Shown: piece by piece, positions 15,432-22,097 of the stretch
Numbering within the stretch: position 1 is the first letter of the stretch
How the letters are laid out: each line of letters begins with the position of its first letter
DNA from: an uncultured Duncaniella sp.
Lineage (GTDB): Bacteria > Bacteroidota > Bacteroidia > Bacteroidales > Muribaculaceae
DNA length: 22,097 nucleotides
Reading direction: 5' to 3'
NCBI GenBank assembly: GCA_910588795.1
Contig: CAJURI010000042.1
Coordinates: forward strand, 1-22,097
The notes under the pieces: generated by a model
Seen by the model: only the letters and a program-made list of their open reading frames with translations
Told to the model about the DNA's origin: nothing
The model's database searches: none
Program-made: the position numbers and the translations under genes

Positions 15432-17579
15432 CTAAGAATTGCATTTCTTTCTGAGAAGAAAATCACTTATCGCTACAGCGACCTTCGGCAGTCCAGCCGG
15501 CATCTCCCCGGCAAGAATCGTATAGAAATCATCGGGATTTTTCTTTGCCACCTCCATAACGCGCAGATACTGCTCACGGGTTATCACCGATGAGAAATCC
15601 GACAATTTATCATTGGATATAAGATCGGCTATATGACCGTACACGGTAATGGGCTTTATACCCTTAGCCTCGGCAATGGCATTGACATCATAGCCGGCAT
15701 TGAGAAGCAAAAGAGTCTCCTCCTGCGACATTCCCGTGCCGAGCTTATCCCGGATACCTTTGAATTTTCTTATCGCAGTGACAAAAGGTTTCCAGTATTT
15801 CACGGTCTTCCGCTCACCCACACCCTCGACTCTGGAGAAGCTCTCCATATCGATAGGTTCGGTCCTGACCATCTCAAGCAATGCCTTGTCAGTAAGCACA
15901 ATATATGGAGGCACCTGCTCCTTCTTAGCGATATTCTCCCTGACGCCTTTAAGCAGTTCCAGAAGCTGTTCGGCCGGTGACAGCTGTATCTCCTCTGGCT
16001 CTGCGGCCGACTTGCGGCGTGTGTTTCTACGCTCAATGGGGGTATATCTGGCCAAAGTCACAGGCCCGCGGCTATCAAGGATCCTGCGTCCATATGCTGT
16101 GATCTTCAGATGATTGCCCTCGTTGTAGGCAATGTCGATCAGACCGAGCTGAATCATCTGGGATATATATGCGTTCCACTCGGCAAAACTCAGATCGCGA
16201 CCGGCACCATAAGTTTTTATCTTATCATAGCCCTTCTGTATCAGTTCCTGACGCGCTGCACCACGCAATATGTCGATAAGCATGGTGATACCGGCCATAC
16301 CGTTTACACGGACTATCGCACTCAAAGCCTTCAGGACGAGTACCGTGCCGTCAATACGTTCAGGTGGATTAAGGCACACGTCACAGTTGCCGCAATCATG
16401 ATCGAAAGTTTCATTGAAGTAACTGAGCAGAATACGCCGGCGGCACAACGAAGCCTCGGCATACTCCTTCATCCTTGTAAGCTTCTCAGTATTGATGGCC
16501 TGCTGGCCGCTCTCATCGACGAAACTCTGAAGGGTAGCTATGTCGGCATATGAGTAGAACATCACCGCCTCGGCTTTAGCTCCGTCGCGTCCTGCACGGC
16601 CTATCTCCTGATAATAGCTCTCGATATTGCGGGGCATATTATTGTGCACCACCCAGCGTATATTACTCTTGTCTATGCCCATGCCGAACGCCACCGTCGC
16701 ACACACCACCTGCACTTCTCCGTTGATAAACAGTTCCTGCGCACGATTGCGCTCAGCTACCGAAAGCCCGGCATGATATACCACGGACCGATATCCGCGT
16801 CCGCTCAGCTGCTTGTCCGTCTCTTCCGCACTCTTGCGGCTGAGACAGTACACTATGCCGGCGTCACTGCGATAGCGGTCGATCATAGAGCATATGTAAT
16901 TGATACGCCGTGTCTTTCCGGGATTGGTCATCACCCGCAATGATATGTTGGGGCGGTCAAACGAACCTATGAACAGCCGTGGATTGTCAAGTCTGAGCTG
17001 CAAGGCGATATCTTCGCGTGTAAGCCTGTCGGCGGTGGCAGTGAGTGCCATGACAGGCACACCCGGATAGAGAGCCTTTATGCATGAGAGCTGTGTGTAG
17101 CCCGGGCGAAAATCATGTCCCCACTGAGAGATACAGTGGGCTTCATCAACGGCAAAGAGCGCGATCCTCAGATCACGTGACCAGCGGTCAATCTCCATGA
17201 GCAACCGTTCCGGAGATATATAAAGTATGCGCACACGTCCGCTGAACAGCTGCTCCAGTATATCCCGGTTCTGTTCCTCGGTCTGCATGGAATTCACAGC
17301 CGCAGCAGGTATGCCGTTGCTCGTGAGCGCAGTGACCTGATCCTTCATGAGAGCTATAAGCGGGGATACCACAACCACCACCCCGTCACTCAGAAGAGCC
17401 GGCATCTGATAGCATATGGATTTGCCTCCCCCTGTAGGCATCAGAACTACAGAGTCATGTCCGGACATCGCCGCCGTGATTATTTCAAGCTGCAGCGGAC
17501 GGAATGTGCTGTAACCATAGAATCGGCCTAACATGGCTTTGGCTTTGCCGGCTATGTCAATCGTCTCTCTGTCTGACAT
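15432..17579 (-). CDS. recQ: ATP-dependent DNA helicase RecQ
   Basis: This 715-residue SF2 helicase unwinds DNA 3' to 5' in recombination and replication-fork repair. The Walker A is LMPTGGGKSICYQMPAL (46-62), and the Walker B/aromatic loop is VDEAHCISQWGHDFRP (144-159). Motif VI is QEIGRAGRDG (324-333). The RecQ-Ct zinc site uses Cys379, Cys396, Cys399 and Cys402, followed by the winged helix. An HRDC domain occupies about 532-607 (VLTDKALLEMV to GERKTVKYWKPF). It is about 100 residues longer than E. coli RecQ because of a C-terminal segment, GMSQEETLLLLNAGYDVNAI (616-635) and GIKPITVYGHIADLI, that looks like an added helix-turn-helix of the HTH_40 type. Such tails occur in other Bacteroidetes RecQ proteins. 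A T-run just after the stop (minus strand, about 15424-15418) has no clear hairpin. Confidence 0.95.
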   Translation of the reverse strand: MSDRETIDIAGKAKAMLGRFYGYSTFRPLQLEIITAAMSGHDSVVLMPTGGGKSICYQMPALLSDGVVVVVSPLIALMKDQVTALTSNGIPAAAVNSMQTEEQNRDILEQLFSGRVRILYISPERLLMEIDRWSRDLRIALFAVDEAHCISQWGHDFRPGYTQLSCIKALYPGVPVMALTATADRLTREDIALQLRLDNPRLFIGSFDRPNISLRVMTNPGKTRRINYICSMIDRYRSDAGIVYCLSRKSAEETDKQLSGRGYRSVVYHAGLSVAERNRAQELFINGEVQVVCATVAFGMGIDKSNIRWVVHNNMPRNIESYYQEIGRAGRDGAKAEAVMFYSYADIATLQSFVDESGQQAINTEKLTRMKEYAEASLCRRRILLSYFNETFDHDCGNCDVCLNPPERIDGTVLVLKALSAIVRVNGMAGITMLIDILRGAARQELIQKGYDKIKTYGAGRDLSFAEWNAYISQMIQLGLIDIAYNEGNHLKITAYGRRILDSRGPVTLARYTPIERRNTRRKSAAEPEEIQLSPAEQLLELLKGVRENIAKKEQVPPYIVLTDKALLEMVRTEPIDMESFSRVEGVGERKTVKYWKPFVTAIRKFKGIRDKLGTGMSQEETLLLLNAGYDVNAIAEAKGIKPITVYGHIADLISNDKLSDFSSVITREQYLRVMEVAKKNPDDFYTILAGEMPAGLPKVAVAISDFLLRKKCNS

Positions 17580-17596
17580 TTACGTTTCGTAGCATA

Positions 17597-17639
17597 AAGA
17601 CAGGGGAACAGGATCATTCCATCCCTGTTCTCCTGTCTT
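17597..17639. terminator. Strong hairpin between the DUF349 gene and recQ
   Basis: Arms 17597-17612 (AAGACAGGGGAACAGG) and 17624-17639 (CCTGTTCTCCTGTCTT) pair over 16 bp with one G-T wobble and an 11-nt loop. It sits 31 bp past the DUF349 stop and 18 bp before the recQ start. No good T-run follows on the minus strand, so it could be a terminator, a processing site or a stabilising 3' end. Confidence 0.6.
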
Positions 17640-17669
17640 GATTATGACATTTTTAAGATACAGCAACTA

Positions 17670-19625
17670 TCAGAGTTTGCTGTCTATGGTCTTTATCTTG
17701 GTCTCAAGTTCAGCAAGGTCATCCTTCAGACGCTGCATCCTGCGCTGCATGTCACGCAGCATCGAATCGGCATTCTTTGAGCGGGCCGAAAGGAATCCCA
17801 TATTGTTCTCATATGTGTTGAGTTCACTGCGCCGCTGCTCATATATCCTCAGCAGCCGCTCGCGCTCACGATATAGACGGTTGGTGTCGCCGCCAATTTC
17901 TGACAATGAACTTTCAAACGACTCCATCCTTGAGTCACGCCGGGCATTGTCCCACTTGGAATATATCCTGTTTACCACAGCCCTGTATGCGTCATATATA
18001 GCATCCTTCTCGGCAAACGGCACATGACCCACGCTCTGCCACTCGGCCTGCAGATCCTTGAGTGTTTTGATCGCGGCCTCACGCTCAGGCGTATTGGCAT
18101 CCAGAGCTTTCAGTTTCTCTATTATCTCCTGCTTCTGCTCCAGATTGGCACGCTCATTGCGTCTTGTGCCGGAAGTATTCTTCTTTTTCTGCTCAAAGAA
18201 GTAATCGCATGCGGCAAGGAAGCGATGCCACACCTGATCGGAATATTTCTTGGCCACCGCACCGATGGTCTTCCACTCCTTCTGCATGCGTGTCAACTCA
18301 TCGGCAGTCGCACGCCAGTCCGTGCTGTCTTTGAGAGCCTCAGCTCTTTCGCATAAGGCAATCTTGCGCTCCAGATTAGTGGCAAGCACATCCTTCATCT
18401 GCTTGAAGAACACTGCCTTGGCAGCAAAGAACTTGTCACATGCGGCGCGGAATCTGGCAAACAGTTCGGCATTGGCCTTGCGAGAAGCAAAACCGAGTTT
18501 CTTCCAGTCAGCCTGGGCCTCCATAAACTCTTTGGTCATACTGTCCCAAGCCGCGTATGTGCTGAGCGATGAAAAGTCGAGAGCTTCGACACGTTCGCAT
18601 ATCGCAGTCTTGGCATCCTCGTTCTCACGCTCTTTGGCTTTACGTTCAACAAAGAAATCCTGATAACGTTTGTTTATGGATGTGGAAAGGTCCTTGAACT
18701 TTCCCCATATCTCCTCGCGCACCTCTTTGGGCACCGGGCCTATGGCGCGCCACTGGTCATGAAACTCCTGAAGCTTTTTGAAAGCAACTATCACATCCTC
18801 CTCCGACTGTAGCTTCTCTGCTTCAGCAACCAAAGCCTCCTTGTCGGCAAGATTTTTCTTGAAATCATAGTCACGAAGTTCCTTGTTGATCTTAAGCTGA
18901 TCATAGAACTTCTCCACAGCATCCTGATAGCTTTTCCATATCTCGCTCGAATACTGCTGGGGCACCTCCCCTATCTCCTTAAACTGCGCCTGCATGTCAC
19001 GCACTTCAGGGAACACGCGGTTTACGTTGTCAGCATCCGCACTCATTTCCACGAGTTTGGATATTATGGCCTTCTTCCGCTCATAGTTGGACTGTTGTTC
19101 TGCCTCTATGGCTGCACGCTGTGCGGCTTTCTTATCTCTGATGACACCAAGGAGATCTTTGAATGTCTCCTCTACCGGATCGGATGCCGCAACGAAATCT
19201 TCGGCCTTATTCCCTTCTTCAGAAAGGAACTTCTCACGCTCTGCACGCAGTTCCTCATTACGCAGAGTATAGAATTGCTGTTTCAGACGCGAAATTTCCT
19301 CTGCGGATATGTCTGCTGCGTCAAGCACCGATATACGGCGCACCTCGTCAAGGATCTCGTCTTTCGAGAGATTACGGTGACGGGGACGTTCCCCGGCTTC
19401 TGTCGGGACAGCTTCAGCTTCCGATTCAACGGTCTGTCCGGAATCAGCCATGACTTCCGCTTCCGCAGATTCCACGGAAGCCTCAGGCATAACCACTGAC
19501 GGCTCAGTCTTTTCAACTACTTCAGCCCCAGCTTCAGCCACGGTCTCGACCGCAGGCTCGGGCTCTTGATTTACGGTGGTATCCTTTACCTCTTCAGGCT
19601 TCAGGATGGGGTCATTCAGTTCCAT
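17670..19625 (-). CDS. DUF349 five-repeat coiled-coil protein
   Basis: The 651-residue protein starts with an acidic, disordered-looking region (about 1-80, rich in Glu, Ala and Val). Five DUF349 repeats follow, recognisable by a W/F-x(2)-[IL]-G core at about residues 216, 292, 374, 451 and 529: FKEIGEVPQQY, WRAIGPVPKEV, WKKLGFASRKA, WKTIGAVAKKY and WQSVGHVPFAE. The spacing is about 77-82 residues, each repeat ending in a helix with a paired aromatic. The C-terminus (about 580-651) is a charged coiled coil. There is no signal peptide or membrane segment, so it is probably cytoplasmic. DUF349 proteins are widespread in Bacteroidetes and Actinobacteria but their function is not settled to my knowledge. 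It is divergent from the tRNA-Leu transcript; a hairpin separates it from recQ downstream. I see no clear promoter match upstream. Confidence 0.85.
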   Translation of the reverse strand: MELNDPILKPEEVKDTTVNQEPEPAVETVAEAGAEVVEKTEPSVVMPEASVESAEAEVMADSGQTVESEAEAVPTEAGERPRHRNLSKDEILDEVRRISVLDAADISAEEISRLKQQFYTLRNEELRAEREKFLSEEGNKAEDFVAASDPVEETFKDLLGVIRDKKAAQRAAIEAEQQSNYERKKAIISKLVEMSADADNVNRVFPEVRDMQAQFKEIGEVPQQYSSEIWKSYQDAVEKFYDQLKINKELRDYDFKKNLADKEALVAEAEKLQSEEDVIVAFKKLQEFHDQWRAIGPVPKEVREEIWGKFKDLSTSINKRYQDFFVERKAKERENEDAKTAICERVEALDFSSLSTYAAWDSMTKEFMEAQADWKKLGFASRKANAELFARFRAACDKFFAAKAVFFKQMKDVLATNLERKIALCERAEALKDSTDWRATADELTRMQKEWKTIGAVAKKYSDQVWHRFLAACDYFFEQKKKNTSGTRRNERANLEQKQEIIEKLKALDANTPEREAAIKTLKDLQAEWQSVGHVPFAEKDAIYDAYRAVVNRIYSKWDNARRDSRMESFESSLSEIGGDTNRLYRERERLLRIYEQRRSELNTYENNMGFLSARSKNADSMLRDMQRRMQRLKDDLAELETKIKTIDSKL

Positions 19626-19675
19626 AATTGGGAGATAGGATAATGTGATGATCGATTCAGACTGCTAATTTATAA

Positions 19676-19731
19676 ACAAATTTTTGGAAATCCTCACAAA
19701 ATCGCACAAATTTTGCCAAAACTGCCCAAAA
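19676..19731. promoter_or_regulatory. Six A-tracts phased at 10 bp: predicted curved DNA
   Basis: AAA or AAAA runs occur with their AAA at 19678-19680, 19688-19690, 19698-19700, 19708-19710, 19718-19720 and 19728-19730, that is every 10 bp. Two continue into T-runs (A3T5, A3T4). Phased A-tracts bend DNA. The block lies in the 192-bp gap (19626-19817) between the divergent DUF349 and tRNA-Leu units, ending about 33 bp before the tRNA -33 box. Nothing gene-like is visible elsewhere in the gap. Confidence 0.65.
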
Positions 19732-19763
19732 CATGATTTATAACATAAATTTTCACCCTTCCG

Positions 19764-19795
19764 CTTGCACAATTCAAGCAATAACCTTACCTTTG
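19764..19795 (+). promoter_or_regulatory. tRNA-Leu promoter
   Basis: The -33 box is CTTG (19764-19767, one mismatch to TTTG), followed by 20 bp and a -7 box TACCTTTG (19788-19795). The expected start point is about 19800-19802, leaving a leader of some 16-18 nt before the tRNA. Confidence 0.65.
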
Positions 19796-19817
19796 CAACA
19801 CATAAAAGCATTGACCC

Positions 19818-19899
19818 GCGCATGTGGCGTAATTGGTAGCCGCGTTAGACTTAGGATCTAATGACTCAGGTCGTGGGGGTTCGAGTCCCTTCATGCGCA
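19818..19899 (+). tRNA. tRNA-Leu (anticodon TAG)
   Basis: The acceptor stem GCGCATG (19818-19824) pairs with CATGCGC (19892-19898), discriminator A at 19899. The anticodon stem TTAGA/TCTAA encloses the loop CTTAGGA with anticodon TAG at 19852-19854. The long class II variable arm and the T-arm (GGGGGTTCGAGTCCC) are present. CCA is not encoded. It reads CUN leucine codons. Confidence 0.95.
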
Positions 19900-19908
19900 C
19901 AAAATATC

Positions 19909-19935
19909 CCCTTGCAACCATCCAGGTTGCGAGGG
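19909..19935 (+). terminator. Hairpin just after tRNA-Leu
   Basis: CCCTTGCAACC (19909-19919) pairs with GGTTGCGAGGG (19925-19935), 11 bp with one T-G wobble, loop ATCCA, followed by ATTTATACTTT. It begins 10 nt after the tRNA end and could terminate it or guide 3' processing; the T-run is poor. Confidence 0.5.
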
Positions 19936-20014
19936 ATTTATACTTTCCCACAAAACACATACGAAGCACTTTATATTATAATACCCGTTATTTAATGCCC
20001 GAGTATAAATATAA

Positions 20015-20044
20015 ACCCTTGCCACAGAGAGTCGTAGCAAGGGT
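20015..20044 (-). terminator. Hairpin, probable lepA terminator
   Basis: ACCCTTGC (20015-20022) and GCAAGGGT (20037-20044) form an 8-bp stem with a 14-nt loop. On the minus strand the stem is followed by TTATATTTATAC, T-rich, 110 nt past the lepA stop. This fits a lepA terminator. The arms resemble those of the hairpin at 19909-19935. Confidence 0.45.
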
Positions 20045-20054
20045 AATTTCTTAG

Positions 20055-20087
20055 GGGGGCAACACAGCCCCCGTAATTCTTTTTTCT
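20055..20087 (+). terminator. Rho-independent terminator, plus strand
   Basis: GGGGGC (20055-20060), loop AACACA, GCCCCC (20067-20072), then GTAATTCTTTTTTC. The T-run is on the plus strand only, so it should stop transcripts coming from tRNA-Leu. If so the tRNA transcript runs about 190 nt past the tRNA. Confidence 0.65.
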
Positions 20088-20153
20088 GACATGCGGCCGG
20101 ATGCAGATGGCGGTCACAGTACAATATCATTCCCAAAAGACGACATACTGTCA

Positions 20154-21941
20154 TCAATCGAGTTTAAGCACTGCGAGGAATGCCTTCTGAGGCACTTCGA
20201 CCGATCCTATCTGCTTCATGCGTTTCTTGCCTTTCTTCTGCTTCTCAAGCAGCTTGCGCTTACGCGATATGTCTCCGCCATAACACTTGGCGGTCACATC
20301 CTTGCGTACCGCCTTGATGGTCTCGCGGGCTATGATCTTCGCACCTATCGCAGCCTGAATGGCTATGTCGAACTGCTGACGTGGTATCAGCTCCTTAAGT
20401 TTCTCGCACATACGCCTTCCGAACGTCACAGCATTGTCAACATGCGTAAGCGTAGAGAGGGCATCGACACTCTCCCCGTTGAGGAGTATATCGAGCTTCA
20501 CAAGCTTGCTTTCGCGGAAATCATGGAGGTGGTAGTCAAACGACGCATAGCCCTTGGATATGCTCTTAAGCTTATCATAGAAGTCTATCACGATCTCTCC
20601 GAGAGGCATGTCGAATATCATCTCCATACGGTTGCCGGATATATATTCCTGCTTGACGAGCTCGCCTCGCTTGCCGAGACAGAGTGTCATTATCGGGCCT
20701 ATGAAATCGGCTGCCGTGATTATGGACGCCCGTATGTAAGGCTCCTCGATATGATCGATGAGTGTCGGGTCAGGAAGGCCTGACGGGTTATGCACCTCGG
20801 TCATATTGCCATGCTTGTCATAGACACGATAGCTCACATTAGGCACGGTGGTGATCACATCCATGTCGAACTCTCTCCCGAGACGCTCCTGAATGATCTC
20901 CATATGAAGCAGCCCGAGGAATCCGCAACGGAATCCGAACCCGAGGGCCATGGATGATTCGGGCTGGAATGTCAGCGAGGCGTCATTAAGCTGCAGCTTC
21001 TCAAGTGAAGAGCGAAGATTCTCAAAATCCTCGGTCTCTATGGGATAGACTCCGGCAAACACCATGGGCTTCACCTCCTCGAATCCGTCTATGGCTTCCC
21101 GGCAAGGACGCTCAACATGAGTGATGGTGTCGCCCACCTTCACCTCTTTGGAGGTCTTTATGCCTGATATTATATACCCCACATTTCCGGCTGACAGTGT
21201 GTCGCAGGGTTTCATATCGAGTTTTAGCACACCTATCTCATCGGCATTGTACTCCTTGCCTGTGGCGACAAATTTCACGAAATCGTTTTTACGTATCGTG
21301 CCGTTCTCTATCTTGAAATAAGCTATGATGCCACGGAATGGATTGAACACGGAATCGAAAATAAGAGCCTGAAGCGGAGTCTCCGGATCGCCCACAGGAG
21401 CAGGTATGCGCTCCACAATAGCCTTCAGGATGTCCGGCACTCCGATACCGGTCTTTCCGCTGGCGCGGATTATGTCGTCCCTGTCACAGCCCAGCAGATC
21501 CACTATCTGGTCCTCGACCTCATCGGGCTTGGCACTGTCAAGATCCACCTTATTTATTACGGGTATTATCTCAAGATCGTTGTCTATAGCCATGTAGAGG
21601 TTGGAGATCGTCTGCGCCTGTATCCCCTGGGACGCATCCACTATGAGAAGCGCGCCCTCGCATGCGGCAATCGAGCGTGACACCTCATAAGAGAAGTCCA
21701 CATGTCCCGGAGTGTCAATAAGATTGAGCACATAGTCCTCACCGTCAAGGCGGTAATTCATCTGTATGGCATGGCTTTTAATGGTGATGCCGCGTTCGCG
21801 TTCCAGATCCATGTCATCAAGCACCTGGGCCTGCAGATCCTTACCGGCCACTGTGTCGGTGTATTCAAGAAGACGGTCAGCCAAAGTGCTCTTGCCGTGG
21901 TCAATATGGGCAATGATACAGAAATTGCGTATATTTTTCAT
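20154..21941 (-). CDS. lepA: Elongation factor 4 (LepA), ribosomal translocase GTPase
   Basis: The 595-residue GTPase binds the ribosome and can move tRNAs backward; it influences initiation and assembly under stress. GTP-binding motifs: G1 AHIDHGKSTLADRLL (11-25), G2 ERGITIKSHAI, G3 DTPGHVDFSYEV (76-87), G4 NKVDLDSAKP (130-139). Later segments are typical of LepA, notably GFRCGFLGLLHMEIIQERL, the KGYASFDYHLHDFRESKLVK stretch and the basic C-terminus (DISRKRKLLEKQKKGKKRMK). These and the absence of an EF-G domain IV separate it from EF-G. The length is normal. It is transcribed alone, divergent from tRNA-His. Confidence 0.97.
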   Translation of the reverse strand: MKNIRNFCIIAHIDHGKSTLADRLLEYTDTVAGKDLQAQVLDDMDLERERGITIKSHAIQMNYRLDGEDYVLNLIDTPGHVDFSYEVSRSIAACEGALLIVDASQGIQAQTISNLYMAIDNDLEIIPVINKVDLDSAKPDEVEDQIVDLLGCDRDDIIRASGKTGIGVPDILKAIVERIPAPVGDPETPLQALIFDSVFNPFRGIIAYFKIENGTIRKNDFVKFVATGKEYNADEIGVLKLDMKPCDTLSAGNVGYIISGIKTSKEVKVGDTITHVERPCREAIDGFEEVKPMVFAGVYPIETEDFENLRSSLEKLQLNDASLTFQPESSMALGFGFRCGFLGLLHMEIIQERLGREFDMDVITTVPNVSYRVYDKHGNMTEVHNPSGLPDPTLIDHIEEPYIRASIITAADFIGPIMTLCLGKRGELVKQEYISGNRMEMIFDMPLGEIVIDFYDKLKSISKGYASFDYHLHDFRESKLVKLDILLNGESVDALSTLTHVDNAVTFGRRMCEKLKELIPRQQFDIAIQAAIGAKIIARETIKAVRKDVTAKCYGGDISRKRKLLEKQKKGKKRMKQIGSVEVPQKAFLAVLKLD

Positions 21942-21963
21942 CGTGTGGAGTCAAGTGTACCTG

Positions 21964-21971
21964 CAAAGGTA
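21964..21971 (-). promoter_or_regulatory. Probable lepA -7 box
   Basis: On the minus strand TACCTTTG (21971-21964) fits TAnnTTTG and lies 22 bp before the lepA ATG. The -33 position holds only a T-run (TTTT), so the promoter is partly supported and the leader would be very short, around 15-18 nt. Confidence 0.5.
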
Positions 21972-22007
21972 CGAATTATTTTTCGTTTGAAAAAATGACA
22001 GAAAATA

Positions 22008-22039
22008 TTTGGAGATTTAAAAAATATGATCTAACTTTG
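22008..22039 (+). promoter_or_regulatory. tRNA-His promoter
   Basis: -33 box TTTG (22008-22011), 20 bp, -7 box TAACTTTG (22032-22039). Sequence and spacing match the Bacteroidetes consensus exactly. The tRNA begins about 20 nt downstream. Confidence 0.75.
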
Positions 22040-22059
22040 CACCGCAAAACCAAAAGATG

Positions 22060-22097
22060 GTGAGCATAGCTCAGTTGGTTAGAGCGTCGGATTGTGG
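22060..22097 (+). tRNA. tRNA-His (anticodon GTG), 5' part, cut by window edge
   Basis: The start GTGAGCA-TA-GCTC is a normal acceptor strand and D-arm, with D-loop AGTTGGTTA and anticodon arm TCGGA-TT-GTG-G; anticodon GTG is at 22094-22096. A G at 22059 could supply the extra 5' G (G-1) of tRNA-His. The 3' half lies beyond the window. Confidence 0.85.

Overview
This window looks like chromosomal DNA from a gut-type Bacteroidota (order Bacteroidales; a Muribaculaceae- or Bacteroidaceae-like genome is my inference). The support is the Bacteroidetes promoter signature (-33 TTTG, about 20 bp, -7 TAnnTTTG) ahead of several genes, a Nudix-type AraR regulator of the kind known from Bacteroides, weak Shine-Dalgarno signals, and a tRNA without an encoded CCA.

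Left part (1-8473): an L-arabinose utilisation operon on the minus strand, read from about 8270 down to the left edge. The order is lipoprotein aldose 1-epimerase, sodium/sugar symporter, AraR-like regulator, L-ribulose-5-phosphate 4-epimerase (araD), L-arabinose isomerase (araA), ribulokinase-like FGGY kinase, and a GH127 beta-L-arabinofuranosidase-like gene. Together they would free arabinose outside the cytoplasm, interconvert its anomers, import it with sodium, and convert it to D-xylulose-5-phosphate. A recognisable promoter before the epimerase is followed at once by a perfect 37-bp inverted repeat, very probably the AraR operator. The GH127 gene loses its homology abruptly at about position 51, where two 23-bp-period repeats begin; this looks like the end of an inserted element, possibly of the IS21 family.

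Middle part (8474-14777, plus strand): purB, a 62-residue membrane protein, dxs, trkA and trkH in a tight run with overlaps or gaps of at most 15 bp. They cover purine synthesis, isoprenoid precursor synthesis and potassium uptake.

Right part (14780-22097): a convergent minus-strand set (ADP-ribose pyrophosphatase-like Nudix hydrolase, recQ, a five-repeat DUF349 protein), then tRNA-Leu(TAG) on the plus strand with phased A-tracts upstream and a cluster of hairpins downstream, then lepA on the minus strand. The divergent start of tRNA-His(GTG) is cut by the right edge.

I see no phage, CRISPR array or defence system. The most interesting signals are regulatory (operator, curved DNA, competing hairpins) plus the broken GH127 gene.
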